Part shown: in pieces, positions 14,544 to 23,073 of the stretch | Layout of the letters: each line of letters opens with the position of its first letter | Numbering within the stretch: position 1 is the first letter of the stretch | NCBI RefSeq assembly: GCF_036227325.1 | Contig: NZ_CP109467.1 | Span: 6,820,001 to 6,884,000, forward strand | From: Streptomyces sp. NBC_01465 | GTDB lineage: Bacteria > Actinomycetota > Actinomycetes > Streptomycetales > Streptomycetaceae | DNA: 64,000 nt | Reading direction: 5' to 3' | Translations under genes and position numbers: made by a program | The notes under the pieces: generated by a model | The model's input: only the letters and a program-made list of their open reading frames with translations | What the model was told of the DNA's origin: nothing | The model's database searches: none

Positions 14544-17500
14544 CGCGGGGATTCGGACTCGGGCGGGTAGACGGTGTCGGCGCCGCCGGTTACCGTGCGG
14601 CCCGCAATGAGCCGCCTGGTCAGCCTGAGATACCAGGGGGAACGGAGGCTCACCTCTTCCCAGTCCGCCGATTGTGAGCGGCTGACGGTCCGGGACCAGA
14701 CCGCCGAGAAATCACCCGTGTCCGTCTCCACCAGTCGTCGTCGAAAGTGCTGTCGCAACTTCCCGTCGAATTGTCTGTGCACGTCGTCCGGCACCGTCAC
14801 GCTCATCAGCAGCCCCACGCGGGGAACCTGCCGCGGACGGGGAGGCGCGACCACCGGATTGCCCTGTTTCATGCGGACCGTGACTGCCAGCACCAGACTC
14901 TCGTGCCTGTGGGGCAGAGTGGACAGGAGGGTGTCGGGCAGGTGGTCGATGACTGCCGCCATCACTTCGGATACGGAGGCCTCCGCGTCGACCTCGACCG
15001 TTTCCGAGGGTGCGCCGAAGGGGACAACCTCAGTCGCCGAGGCATCGCCCAGCACCGAGTGGAGCGCCCGCTTCACCAATGCGGCGGTCGTGTCGTCGGC
15101 GACCGGGTGGAAGAGGGACGCGCCGATGTGCGTGGGGCCTCTGGGGAAGAGGGCCAGGTCCATCTCGTCGCAAGACCGCTCCAGTTCGGTACGCCACTCC
15201 CGCAGTCTGCGGCGCTCGGTTGCCGCCCACTCGCCAGGGACGTCATCCAGCGGTTCGCCGTACCAGAGGCCGAGCGACTCCCGGAAGAGATCGCGGCTGC
15301 GCAGAGCATCGCCGAGTTCGCGTGCGGCCACGGCCTGCGCGGCCAGCCTCCTGGCTCTCGTGAGGTCGAGTTGATCCGGGCCGGCGATGAGCAGGAAGCC
15401 GTCGGGGCGGGCGGCGACATCGTGCCCGAATCCCTGCAGTTCGCGGAGGAAAAGCTCGATGTCCTCCGTCGTTCTGTCCGCTGCACCGACACAGAGTTCA
15501 TCCACCGTCAGCGGTGCGCCGTTCGCCCACAACAGCCTGCAGAGCACGTCGAGATGCGTGCGGTCATGGGTCGCGAGGATGTCGTGATGGATCCAGGGCG
15601 GCCCGAGCACGTCGTACTGCCAGCGGCACGCGGTCCCGCTGAGCCAGCGCGGATCCGACGACATCAAGATCTCCACGCCCCGCTGCCGGGCCTCGGGTTC
15701 TTTGGCGAGCAGGGCCAGAACAGCGTCTTCGAGCTGTGCCGGCAGATTGGGGCGAAGGGTCCGCAGAGGCTCCGGGGCGGCGGTCCGATGGTCCACGACC
15801 ACCTTGGTGAAACTCGTGCTGGGGAAGGGCGGCGCGCCGGTGGCCAGTTCGTACAGGACACAGCCCAGGGCGTAGAAATCGCTCTCCGGCGCACGGCTCC
15901 CCTCGGGAGCCGTGTACCAGGGAGTTCTCCCTGCCCATGTCGCATCAGGGCGGATGCTGGACGCCAGCACGGTGTCCCCGTGCTTTGCGTCGGTCCAGTT
16001 GATGGCGTAGTCGCAGAGCACGGGGCTGCCGTCCTGGCGGAAGATGATGTTGGACGGCTTCAGGTCTCCGTGCACGGCGCCCCCGCGGTGCAGTACTTCG
16101 AGTCCCTCGAGCACCAGCCGGCCGATCTCGACGATGCGGTCCGCCGGGAGTGCTCCGGAGTAAAGGTCGAGCACCTCGCGCAAGGAGGAGCCCTCCACCA
16201 TCTCCATCACCAGACTGCAGGCCTTGTCCGTTGCGAACACGTCGTACACCGTGACGAGCAGAGGGTTCGAGAACAGTTGAACAACCTGTGCGGAAGCGAG
16301 AAACGCGTCGGTGACCGCCTCGCGTGCCGAGGCGACCCCTGCCGACTGGACGAAGGGGAAGAGCTTGACCGCGACGGACCGCTTCAACGCCAGGTCGTGC
16401 GCCAGCCACACCTCGCCCTCCCCGCCACTGCCCAACAACGTGTGCAGCTCATAACGGTCGTTGAGCACCGGAGGAGCGAAGACCGCTCCGGAGCCCGCAG
16501 CAGGCTTCGCCACCTCGGGCTCCGGCCCCCGCAGCAGCTGTACGCTCTCCCTGCTGACCAGCGCGAACGGGTCCCCAGGTACCACTCCGACCGGTCCGCC
16601 CTCCGCTGCGATCAGCGCCCGGAACTCGCCGGGGACCGTGCCCGCGCGGGCCTCGATCTGGGAGCTCACCCGGCCGAGGAGCCGGGCTGTACGGGACAGG
16701 GACGAGCGCGGCAGCGTACCGAGAAGTACCTCGCGAACCCCCGGTCTGAAGTCGTACGCACCGGACGCGCCCGGAAGCGACTTCAACATCCCGCTGAGCA
16801 CGACCTCGGCCAGATGCCGCGGCTCGGGGCGCTCCTCGACCGCCGCCTGCACGAGCCGCATCACCGGCAAGTGCGCGGAACCCACCGCCAGATGGGAGGC
16901 CAGCCAGAACGCGGCAGGGGAGGCCGTTGCCCGGAAGCGCAGCACGAGCGCCTCCGCGCCGGTCTCCTCGGGCGTGGGCGCCCCACTCTGCGATGCGGAC
17001 GGCGGCCGCTCACTCAGCCAGGCCGCCGCGCCCGGGACTTCGCCCGCCCCGGCCGACGCCACCAGTGATGCCCAGTGCCCCAGCCACTCGGGCGCCAACT
17101 CCAGCACGGGGACCGGGATGCTGCCCTCGCCGACGGTCCTGTACTTCTCGTACGGTGCGAAACCGAGGGCCGTATCCGGAGCGCCCGGATACGGCGCCGA
17201 CAGCAGACCGGGCACGGCCGGGAAGGGCGTGCTGTCCCACAGCCGTTCCGGCAGCGGCTGCACGACCGCCACGGGCAGGGCCGTCGCCCAGCGCCGCAGC
17301 GTCCGGTACCAGCGCGACCCGGCGGCGCTCGCCCACCACTGGGGCCCCATGCAGTCGCTGATCACCAGGACGAGGGTCCTGCCAGGCAGCCACGCCCGGG
17401 CCGGCACCCGCCCGTCAGGTCCGAGCCGCAGCACCTCCACCGTGCGGAACATCCCGGTCTGCCCGACAGCCGTCCGCAGGCCGTGCAGCAGCGGTTCCCA

Positions 17501-18055
17501 CATCGTCATCGTGGGACCCGAGTCGAAGACCAGGCGCAGTTGCAGCCACCGCTCCCGGCGAGGCCGCAGCACCGGCAGCCACATCTCGGGCCCCGCACCG
17601 GTGGCCGCGATGCGGTGTGCCGTCTCGGTCTCGTCCAACTCCTGCGCGTACGGGGAGGGAACGGTCCGCCGCAGGGGGCGCAGCGCCCGCTGGATTTCGA
17701 GGGGGCGGGAGAGCATCGGGGGAGCGGGGGCAAGGACCGACTCCTGGGCGCCGTCGAGGAGGGAGCGCCCGTCCGCCGGCGCGAACAGAGGTACCCGCTC
17801 CGCGGCCGGTGGAGCGGCCGGGAGGGGCGGAGAGCCGGAGCCGGCCGGGGAAGACGAAGGAGGAAGTGTCGCGGTAGCCGTCCTTTCCGCTGCCGCCCGC
17901 GTCTCCTGCAGGCTTCCTGCTGCCTCGGCCGGCGGCTCCTGCTTCACCTGAACGTACTGTGCGAGCCAGAGCAGTTCGGCCAGCTCCCGCCCGGTCGGCG
18001 GTCCGTCTCCGGCCGCTTCCAGGATCCACGCGAGCTCCGTCAGCGGGGTGGTCAT
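14540..18055 (-). CDS. Multidomain protein: vWA-like domain, Ser/Thr kinase, winged-helix/BTAD module (VMAP-type conflict system)
   Basis: 1171 residues. Order: N-terminal helical segment (1-40); Pro/Ala-rich linker (41-110); a vWA-like domain near 165-320 with a degenerate metal motif FDSGPT (D178) and a second strand LVLVISDCMG; a helical region 365-510 of SAV_2336 type; a protein kinase 535-800 with Gly-rich loop LGSGGEGEVW, K564 in VAVK, HGDLKPSN (D664, N669), DYA at 682-684 in place of DFG, and APE at 716-718; a winged-helix and BTAD-like module 820-965 (SLGLWYGEPLDDVP, ATERRRLREWRTELE) as in SARP regulators; then an unrecognised C-terminal domain 975-1171. Start overlaps the MoxR stop (ATGA). 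With its neighbours it fits a vWA-MoxR-VMAP system. Confidence 0.85.
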   Translation of the reverse strand: MTTPLTELAWILEAAGDGPPTGRELAELLWLAQYVQVKQEPPAEAAGSLQETRAAAERTATATLPPSSSPAGSGSPPLPAAPPAAERVPLFAPADGRSLLDGAQESVLAPAPPMLSRPLEIQRALRPLRRTVPSPYAQELDETETAHRIAATGAGPEMWLPVLRPRRERWLQLRLVFDSGPTMTMWEPLLHGLRTAVGQTGMFRTVEVLRLGPDGRVPARAWLPGRTLVLVISDCMGPQWWASAAGSRWYRTLRRWATALPVAVVQPLPERLWDSTPFPAVPGLLSAPYPGAPDTALGFAPYEKYRTVGEGSIPVPVLELAPEWLGHWASLVASAGAGEVPGAAAWLSERPPSASQSGAPTPEETGAEALVLRFRATASPAAFWLASHLAVGSAHLPVMRLVQAAVEERPEPRHLAEVVLSGMLKSLPGASGAYDFRPGVREVLLGTLPRSSLSRTARLLGRVSSQIEARAGTVPGEFRALIAAEGGPVGVVPGDPFALVSRESVQLLRGPEPEVAKPAAGSGAVFAPPVLNDRYELHTLLGSGGEGEVWLAHDLALKRSVAVKLFPFVQSAGVASAREAVTDAFLASAQVVQLFSNPLLVTVYDVFATDKACSLVMEMVEGSSLREVLDLYSGALPADRIVEIGRLVLEGLEVLHRGGAVHGDLKPSNIIFRQDGSPVLCDYAINWTDAKHGDTVLASSIRPDATWAGRTPWYTAPEGSRAPESDFYALGCVLYELATGAPPFPSTSFTKVVVDHRTAAPEPLRTLRPNLPAQLEDAVLALLAKEPEARQRGVEILMSSDPRWLSGTACRWQYDVLGPPWIHHDILATHDRTHLDVLCRLLWANGAPLTVDELCVGAADRTTEDIELFLRELQGFGHDVAARPDGFLLIAGPDQLDLTRARRLAAQAVAARELGDALRSRDLFRESLGLWYGEPLDDVPGEWAATERRRLREWRTELERSCDEMDLALFPRGPTHIGASLFHPVADDTTAALVKRALHSVLGDASATEVVPFGAPSETVEVDAEASVSEVMAAVIDHLPDTLLSTLPHRHESLVLAVTVRMKQGNPVVAPPRPRQVPRVGLLMSVTVPDDVHRQFDGKLRQHFRRRLVETDTGDFSAVWSRTVSRSQSADWEEVSLRSPWYLRLTRRLIAGRTVTGGADTVYPPESESPR

Positions 18056-19062
18056 CCGAGCTCACCGGAGTCCGCGTCGGCCGGGCGGCTGCTCAGATAC
18101 GGCATCAGGCTCTGCGCCAGTTCGTCGCTGGACGCACCGCGGAGCCCGGAGGCCCGCGTCAGATAGATGGCATTGAGCAGTTGATCAGTGGCGAGCTCAC
18201 CGCTGCCCGCGCGCTCCAGGAAGGCGTCGACCACCCGGTGCGCGCCGTCGTCCAGCTCGCCGAGATGGGCCCGCACAATGTCCTCGAGGTGCCCCGGCAG
18301 CGGCTGTTTGAGCTGCAGGGCGACACATCGGCGGAGAAACGCGGGCGGGAACTCGCGCTCGCCGTTGCTCGTCAGGACCACGAACGGGAACGCCCTGCAG
18401 CGCACCCGCCCCCGGAGCACCGCCACCCTCTCGTCGGAATCCGAGGCCAGGAGCCTGGCTTCGGGGAACTTGCGCGCCGCCCGGACCAGTTCGGGGATCT
18501 CGTACTGTCCCTCCTCCAGGATGTTGAGCAGGTCGTTGGGCAGGTCCAGGTCGCTCTTGTCGATCTCGTCGATGAGCAGGACGCGCGGAAGTTCATACGG
18601 CAGCAGGGCCGTGCCCACCGGACCCAGCCGCAGATGATCCTCGATGCCGGAGTCCTCGGTGCTCTGCCCGGCCGCGTACAGCCTCGACAGCGGGTCGTAC
18701 TGATAGAGCCCGTCGTTCAGCGTCGCCCGGCTGGTGATGTTCCACCGCAGTACGGGACCGAGCTTCAACTCCCGTGCGACCGCGTACGGCAGAGTCGACT
18801 TGCCGCTCCCCGGAGGGCCCGTCACCAGCAGCGGTCTGCGCAGATAGAGCGCGGCGTTGACGAGCTGGATGCTCTTCTCCGTCGCTCGGTAGGTCTGTGC
18901 CCGGTGCACGCGGTCGGGGGACGCGCCCGCACCTCCCGCGATGTCCGCGGGCGCCCGGAGCACCGGCCCGCCGTTGAAGTCGCGCCAGGGCGGCGGCGGT
19001 GGCAACTGTGCGATCCCGTCGTGGGGTTCGCTCGCGCCGGTGTAGACGGGCCACAGGGGCAT
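18052..19062 (-). CDS. MoxR-family AAA+ ATPase of the VMAP system
   Basis: 336 residues. Walker A GPPGSGKST (82-90), Walker B VLLIDEIDKSD (161-171), sensor-type segment VLTSNGEREFPPAFLRRC and a C-terminal lid give a MoxR-type AAA+ ATPase. MoxR proteins typically remodel or activate a vWA-domain partner using ATP; the partner here is the downstream 1171-residue protein, whose start overlaps this stop by 4 bp. The ATG at 19062 has GGAG eight bases upstream. The first 50 residues are Pro-rich and probably disordered (QLPPPPPWRDFNGGPV). Confidence 0.92.
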   Translation of the reverse strand: MPLWPVYTGASEPHDGIAQLPPPPPWRDFNGGPVLRAPADIAGGAGASPDRVHRAQTYRATEKSIQLVNAALYLRRPLLVTGPPGSGKSTLPYAVARELKLGPVLRWNITSRATLNDGLYQYDPLSRLYAAGQSTEDSGIEDHLRLGPVGTALLPYELPRVLLIDEIDKSDLDLPNDLLNILEEGQYEIPELVRAARKFPEARLLASDSDERVAVLRGRVRCRAFPFVVLTSNGEREFPPAFLRRCVALQLKQPLPGHLEDIVRAHLGELDDGAHRVVDAFLERAGSGELATDQLLNAIYLTRASGLRGASSDELAQSLMPYLSSRPADADSGELG

Positions 19063-19087
19063 CGGGATCTCCAGAGGTGAATCGTCC

Positions 19088-20806
19088 TCAACCGACGGGC
19101 GATGCGGCGATGGGCTGAACCCCGGGGAACCAGCGCGGATCTTCCCAGATGAGCGACAGCCCCTGGGCCCAGTGCGGCACCGGCTCGCGGTTCGTGAACG
19201 CCTGCTTGCGCAACGTCCATATCAAGCTCGGGACATCGGACGGCGCCAGTCCCTCCAGATGCTCCGCCAGGAGGTCGAGGAAGTCACTGCCCGAGCAGGA
19301 TTGCGCGCACCCAGCGCCGTTGCAAGCGGTCCGCGACCACAGCACGATCGGCGCCGGCGCATCAAGCGCGGCACCGTACAACCTCTTGTCGCGAGGAGCC
19401 CGGGGCGGCCGCGCGAACCCCACAGGGCTGAGGACGTCCTGGAGCTCGACCGAGAGCACATCGGGCTGGTACGCGCTGTCGCAGTCGATCCGGTACAGCG
19501 CGGACGTCTGGTGCGCGTCGAGAGATGCCCAGATCTGCCGGAGCCCGCGCTGGAGGCGGTGGTTGGTACGGCGCTCGAGGTCCATGACCACCAGGGGCGA
19601 CTTGCACCCCAGGGGTTTCTCTCTGCCTCTGCTGGGCACCCACTGGTCGACCGGCTCGTTGAGCCAGCCGCGCGGCAGTACGAAGGCGACCAGCTCCTTG
19701 CCCTTCAGGTCGAGCTCGCCGTACGCCGCTTCGATCTTGTCCAGCACCCAGTCGCGCAGCTGTGCCCGGGTCAACCGGTCCTCCGCGACAAGCTGCCCAT
19801 GGCCGTTCCTGAAGGCGGACACCTCGGCCAGCAGGGAATTGCGGTCGGCGCCGCTGCGTCTGATCTCGACCAGGATCGGAGCCCAGTGGCTGTCCACCGA
19901 GGCCGGGGCGGCGGCATCGAAGCGCCTCCTGTGAGCGCGCGACCAGGCCCTGAGGTCGGTGCTGAGACTGTCGTCCCCGACGAGCCGCGCCAGCCCTTCG
20001 GTCAGGTCGGCCAGCGGCAGGGACGCGGCCCGCGGCGGTGACTCCGACAGCAGGTACCAGACCGCCTCCCACAGAGTGCGGAAGCGGTCGGCCGGCCGGT
20101 GGAAGCCGAAGGCCCCGCAGGCGTTGGCGAAGAGACGATCCAAGTCGTACGTGGCCCCTGACGCGCGCCGGATCAGCTCGCGCAGCCAGTGCTTTTCCGC
20201 GGGCCCGTACCCCGGTGTAGGGATGAGATCGGCGAGTTCCGGAAGGTGCCGTCCCATCACCTGGGCAGGGATGATCCGACCGTTGTGTGCGTCCGGATCC
20301 TGTGAGGCGATCATCCCGATGACCTTGCCACCCTCCGCCAGCATCGCGGCCGCCCCGCTGAAGCCACTGGCCAGCCCCTGTCCGTGCTCCTTCCACGCCG
20401 TTACCTGTGCCCACTCGTCGGAGATCAACTGCGCGGACACCAGGCTCAGTTCGCTCAGTGTCCCTTCGTCGTAGCCGTCCGGGAATCCGTAGCAGACGAT
20501 CCTGGGTGACGGGCCGGCGACGGTTTCGTTCAGAAGGGTGAAGGCGGCGGGTTCGACAGGAACGGGACGCTCCAGTACGAGGACGGCCACATCGCCCGGA
20601 TCGAGCAGCTTGCCCGCCCATGGGCCGCGCACCACCGTGGCCAGGACCCTCCCGATGCCCGGACCGCCGGGGAAGGTGACCGAGACCGGTCCGTCGTACT
20701 GCACCACGTGTGCGCAGGTGACCACCTGTCGGTCGGAGACGAGGAATCCGGCGCCCCGCACGATCCCGTCGCACTCGACACGCGCATGCCAGGACGGGGA
20801 GCTCAT
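19088..20806 (-). CDS. Trypsin-like protease fused to a VMAP C-terminal domain
   Basis: 572 residues. The N-terminal 200 residues are a trypsin-fold serine protease with a complete triad: H33 (VVTCAHVV), D72 (DPGDVAVLV) and S150 (SGFSGAAA). No signal peptide is seen, so it acts in the cytoplasm. A helical effector-associated-like region follows (about 205-295), then a C-terminal domain (about 305-572) with the VMAP pattern (VVMDLERRTNHRLQRG, CDSAYQPDVL, WAQGLSLIWEDPRWFPGV). In predicted vWA-MoxR-VMAP systems this protein is the peptidase effector or processor. Its ATG overlaps the upstream small gene's stop as TGATG. Confidence 0.88.
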   Translation of the reverse strand: MSSPSWHARVECDGIVRGAGFLVSDRQVVTCAHVVQYDGPVSVTFPGGPGIGRVLATVVRGPWAGKLLDPGDVAVLVLERPVPVEPAAFTLLNETVAGPSPRIVCYGFPDGYDEGTLSELSLVSAQLISDEWAQVTAWKEHGQGLASGFSGAAAMLAEGGKVIGMIASQDPDAHNGRIIPAQVMGRHLPELADLIPTPGYGPAEKHWLRELIRRASGATYDLDRLFANACGAFGFHRPADRFRTLWEAVWYLLSESPPRAASLPLADLTEGLARLVGDDSLSTDLRAWSRAHRRRFDAAAPASVDSHWAPILVEIRRSGADRNSLLAEVSAFRNGHGQLVAEDRLTRAQLRDWVLDKIEAAYGELDLKGKELVAFVLPRGWLNEPVDQWVPSRGREKPLGCKSPLVVMDLERRTNHRLQRGLRQIWASLDAHQTSALYRIDCDSAYQPDVLSVELQDVLSPVGFARPPRAPRDKRLYGAALDAPAPIVLWSRTACNGAGCAQSCSGSDFLDLLAEHLEGLAPSDVPSLIWTLRKQAFTNREPVPHWAQGLSLIWEDPRWFPGVQPIAASPVG

Positions 20807-21147
20807 CAGCCGTCTGCCGTCGTTGCATCGTTCGGCGGGGACCAGGTCAGCTTGACCAGAAGATGCCCCTCGACCGAGCTCTTGGCGATCACGGCTCCGG
20901 CCTCGGCGGTCAGCTTCACGCCGAATTCCAGTTCCACGCCATGAGGTTTGAGCTTGCCTTCACGAAAGACCGTCAGAGCGGACTCGGCGGCGGACCGGAT
21001 GCTCTGGAGGGCGGAGTCGAGCGTCTGCCCCGCCTGGGCCAAGGTGTTGTCGCCGCGTGCCACAAGTCTGGCACCGGGTGCTTGGCGGTCGATCTCGACG
21101 ACGACCTGAGCGCCGCTGTCCGTTGTGTATTCGATCAGTGCGCCCAC
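20806..21147 (-). CDS. Trypsin-co-occurring domain protein (CU044_2847 type)
   Basis: About 113 residues. The sequence LIEYTTDSGAQVVVEID, followed by helix ALQSIRSAAESALTVFREGK and the strand segment VELEFGVKLTAEAGAVIAKS, fits the small CU044_2847/trypco1 family that occurs next to trypsin-like domains in conflict operons. It may be the protease's substrate or inhibitor. I prefer the GTG at 21147 (GGGGG five bases upstream) because the family begins close to this point; a GTG at 21186 would add 13 unconserved residues. It is the first gene of the four-gene operon. Confidence 0.8.
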   Translation of the reverse strand: MGALIEYTTDSGAQVVVEIDRQAPGARLVARGDNTLAQAGQTLDSALQSIRSAAESALTVFREGKLKPHGVELEFGVKLTAEAGAVIAKSSVEGHLLVKLTWSPPNDATTADG

Positions 21148-21209
21148 AACTGCCCCCGAAGCAGAGCGACTTGTACCGAGAGACACCAGTGTGCACTAGC
21201 TTGGCCGAC

Positions 21210-21950
21210 GTGTATGCGGAAAGAGCCTCCTACCTCGACGGGGCCGTCGTCTGGTCGCGGACTCCGGCCGGTGCGGGCGGGCCCGAGTACCCGGTGCTGC
21301 CCGACGGCTGCATGGATCTGCTCTGGACCGAGGGCCGGCTCTTCGTCGCGGGCCCGGACACCCGGGCGCACGCACCGGGCGACATCCCGGGCCGGATCGC
21401 CGGAGTGCGCTTCGCGCCCGGCACGGGGCCGGGCTTCCTGGGCGGCGTACCGGCGTACGAACTCCTCAACGATCGCGTCGAGTTGGCGGACCTCTGGCCC
21501 GCGGCCGACGTCCGCCGCCTCACCGGACGCATCGACGCGTCCTCCGATCCGGCCGCCGCCCTGGAGGCGGTGGCTCTCGGCAGGGCGGAGGAGGTGGAAC
21601 CCCCGGACCCCGTGATGCGTACCGTGGCCGCGCACCTCTCCGCCGGGCGACCCGTGAACGCCACCGCGCAGGCCGTCGGGCTCGGGGCGCGCCAGTTGCA
21701 CCGGCGTTCCCTCCGCGCCTTCGGGTACGGGCCCAAGACCCTCGCCCGTATCCTCCGCCTCCAGCGCGCGCTGGCCCTCGCCGCCACCGGAATGCCGTAC
21801 GCCGACGTGGCCGTTGCGGCGGGCTGCACCGACCAGGCCCATCTCGCGCGCGAGATGCGGGACCTGGCCGGGACGACCCTCAGCCGTTACGCGGCGCTGG
21901 GCGCGAACAGCGACACCTCGCCGCCGTCCGGGTCGTGGACCGTCGCATAG
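21210..21950 (+). CDS. AraC-family transcriptional regulator
   Basis: About 246 residues. An N-terminal sensing region (VVWSRTPAGAGGPEYPVLPD, then LLWTEGRLFVAGPDTRA) precedes a C-terminal AraC HTH pair: VNATAQAVGLGARQLHRRSL and MPYADVAVAAGCTDQAHLAR, with FGYGPKTLARILRLQRAL between them. I chose the GTG at 21210 because related proteins start MYxERxS. It is divergent from the conflict operon (62 bp) and could regulate it, the VOC gene or itself. Its last 64 bp overlap the convergent VOC gene. Confidence 0.85.
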   Translation: MYAERASYLDGAVVWSRTPAGAGGPEYPVLPDGCMDLLWTEGRLFVAGPDTRAHAPGDIPGRIAGVRFAPGTGPGFLGGVPAYELLNDRVELADLWPAADVRRLTGRIDASSDPAAALEAVALGRAEEVEPPDPVMRTVAAHLSAGRPVNATAQAVGLGARQLHRRSLRAFGYGPKTLARILRLQRALALAATGMPYADVAVAAGCTDQAHLAREMRDLAGTTLSRYAALGANSDTSPPSGSWTVA

Positions 21951-22285
21951 CGCTGGCCCCAGACCGCGTCCCACGGCTTGAGGTGGCCCTCGTAACCGGC
22001 CCCGACCAGCGCCTCGTACACCTCGTCGACCTCGCGCGGGCTCGCACAGAGGAAGGCGAGGCCGAGCCGTCCCGCGCCCGGCTGCGGCGGCTGCCAGCCG
22101 GCGTCGAAGGAGCGGAGTGTCTCCTCGGTGTCCCAGAGCAGTCGCAGACCGTTCGGCAGCGTGGCCTCGACATGGGGCTGTGCGTCGGCGTCCGCCGGGA
22201 TGTCGATCCCGAGCCGCCGGTAGAAGGCGAGCGAGGCCGCCATGTCGGAGGTGACGATGCCGATCGCGTCAAGTTGTGGAGTCAT
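21887..22285 (-). CDS. VOC-superfamily protein (glyoxalase/bleomycin-resistance fold)
   Basis: 132 residues with the typical two-half beta-alpha-beta-beta-beta layout: LDAIGIVTSDMAASLAFYRR at the start, and GAVWGQRYATVHDPDGGEVS at the end carrying metal-site-like residues. Function could be a dioxygenase, glyoxalase or drug-binding protein. The AraC regulator ends inside its 3' end, so the two genes overlap by 64 bp in opposite directions, an arrangement that can cause transcriptional interference. Substrate unknown. Confidence 0.85.
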   Translation of the reverse strand: MTPQLDAIGIVTSDMAASLAFYRRLGIDIPADADAQPHVEATLPNGLRLLWDTEETLRSFDAGWQPPQPGAGRLGLAFLCASPREVDEVYEALVGAGYEGHLKPWDAVWGQRYATVHDPDGGEVSLFAPSAA

Positions 22286-22392
22286 GCCTGAAACGTAAGG
22301 GGAACGTCATCGCCCGGTCTTGTATGAAACGGACATGACCCGTAGAGAGAGGGGTGGGCCGGTTCCTTCGAACCGGCAAGGAGATGATCGGC

Positions 22393-23064
22393 ATGACGTC
22401 CGTATCAGCACCGACCGAGGGCCTCGGCGGCTCCGGCAGTCCCGACAGCCCCGTCCGGCTCGAAGCCCACTACGAACCCGTGCTCTCCCGCTGGCTGTGG
22501 CTCGTGAAGTGGCTCCTGGCGATTCCGCACTACATCGTGTTGCTCCTCCTGGGCATCGCCTTCTTCTTCGTCACCGTGGTCGCGTTCTTCGCGATCCTCT
22601 TCACCACCCGCTACCCGCGGGCCCTGTTCGACTTCAACGTCGGCGTCCTGCGCTGGGGCTGGCGGGTGTCGTACTACTCCTACGGCACCCTCGGCACCGA
22701 CCGCTATCCGCCCTTCACCCTGGCCGACGTCCCCGACTACCCGGCCCGCCTGGAGATCGCCTACCCCGAGCAGCCGCTCTCCCGGGGCCTGGTCCTCGTC
22801 AAGTGGTGGCTGCTCGCGATCCCGCAGTACATCCTGGTCTCGATGCTCGCGGGCGGCTCCCAGCTGTCCGGTTCGGGCGGCCTCGCCGCCGCCCTGACCT
22901 TCTTCGCGGGCGTCGCGCTGCTCTTCACCGGCCGCTACCCGCGCGGGATGTACGACCTGAACATCGGCGTCCACCGGTGGGCGGCACGCGTCGCCGCGTA
23001 CGCCTTCCTGATGACGGACACCTATCCGCCCTTCCGCCTCGACCAGGGGGAGGCCGAACACTGA
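22393..23064 (+). CDS. DUF4389 membrane protein
   Basis: 223 residues with two tandem copies of the DUF4389 pattern. Each has SRWLWLVKWLLAIPHYIVL or SRGLVLVKWWLLAIPQYILV, a hydrophobic helix, a TTRYPRALFDFNVGVLRW or TGRYPRGMYDLNIGVHRW block and a DTYPPF-like end. About four membrane helices are predicted. ATG 22393 follows AAGGAG. No known function. It converges on the glycoside-hydrolase gene with a 9-bp gap. Confidence 0.85.
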   Translation: MTSVSAPTEGLGGSGSPDSPVRLEAHYEPVLSRWLWLVKWLLAIPHYIVLLLLGIAFFFVTVVAFFAILFTTRYPRALFDFNVGVLRWGWRVSYYSYGTLGTDRYPPFTLADVPDYPARLEIAYPEQPLSRGLVLVKWWLLAIPQYILVSMLAGGSQLSGSGGLAAALTFFAGVALLFTGRYPRGMYDLNIGVHRWAARVAAYAFLMTDTYPPFRLDQGEAEH

Positions 23065-23073
23065 CCCCCGCCC

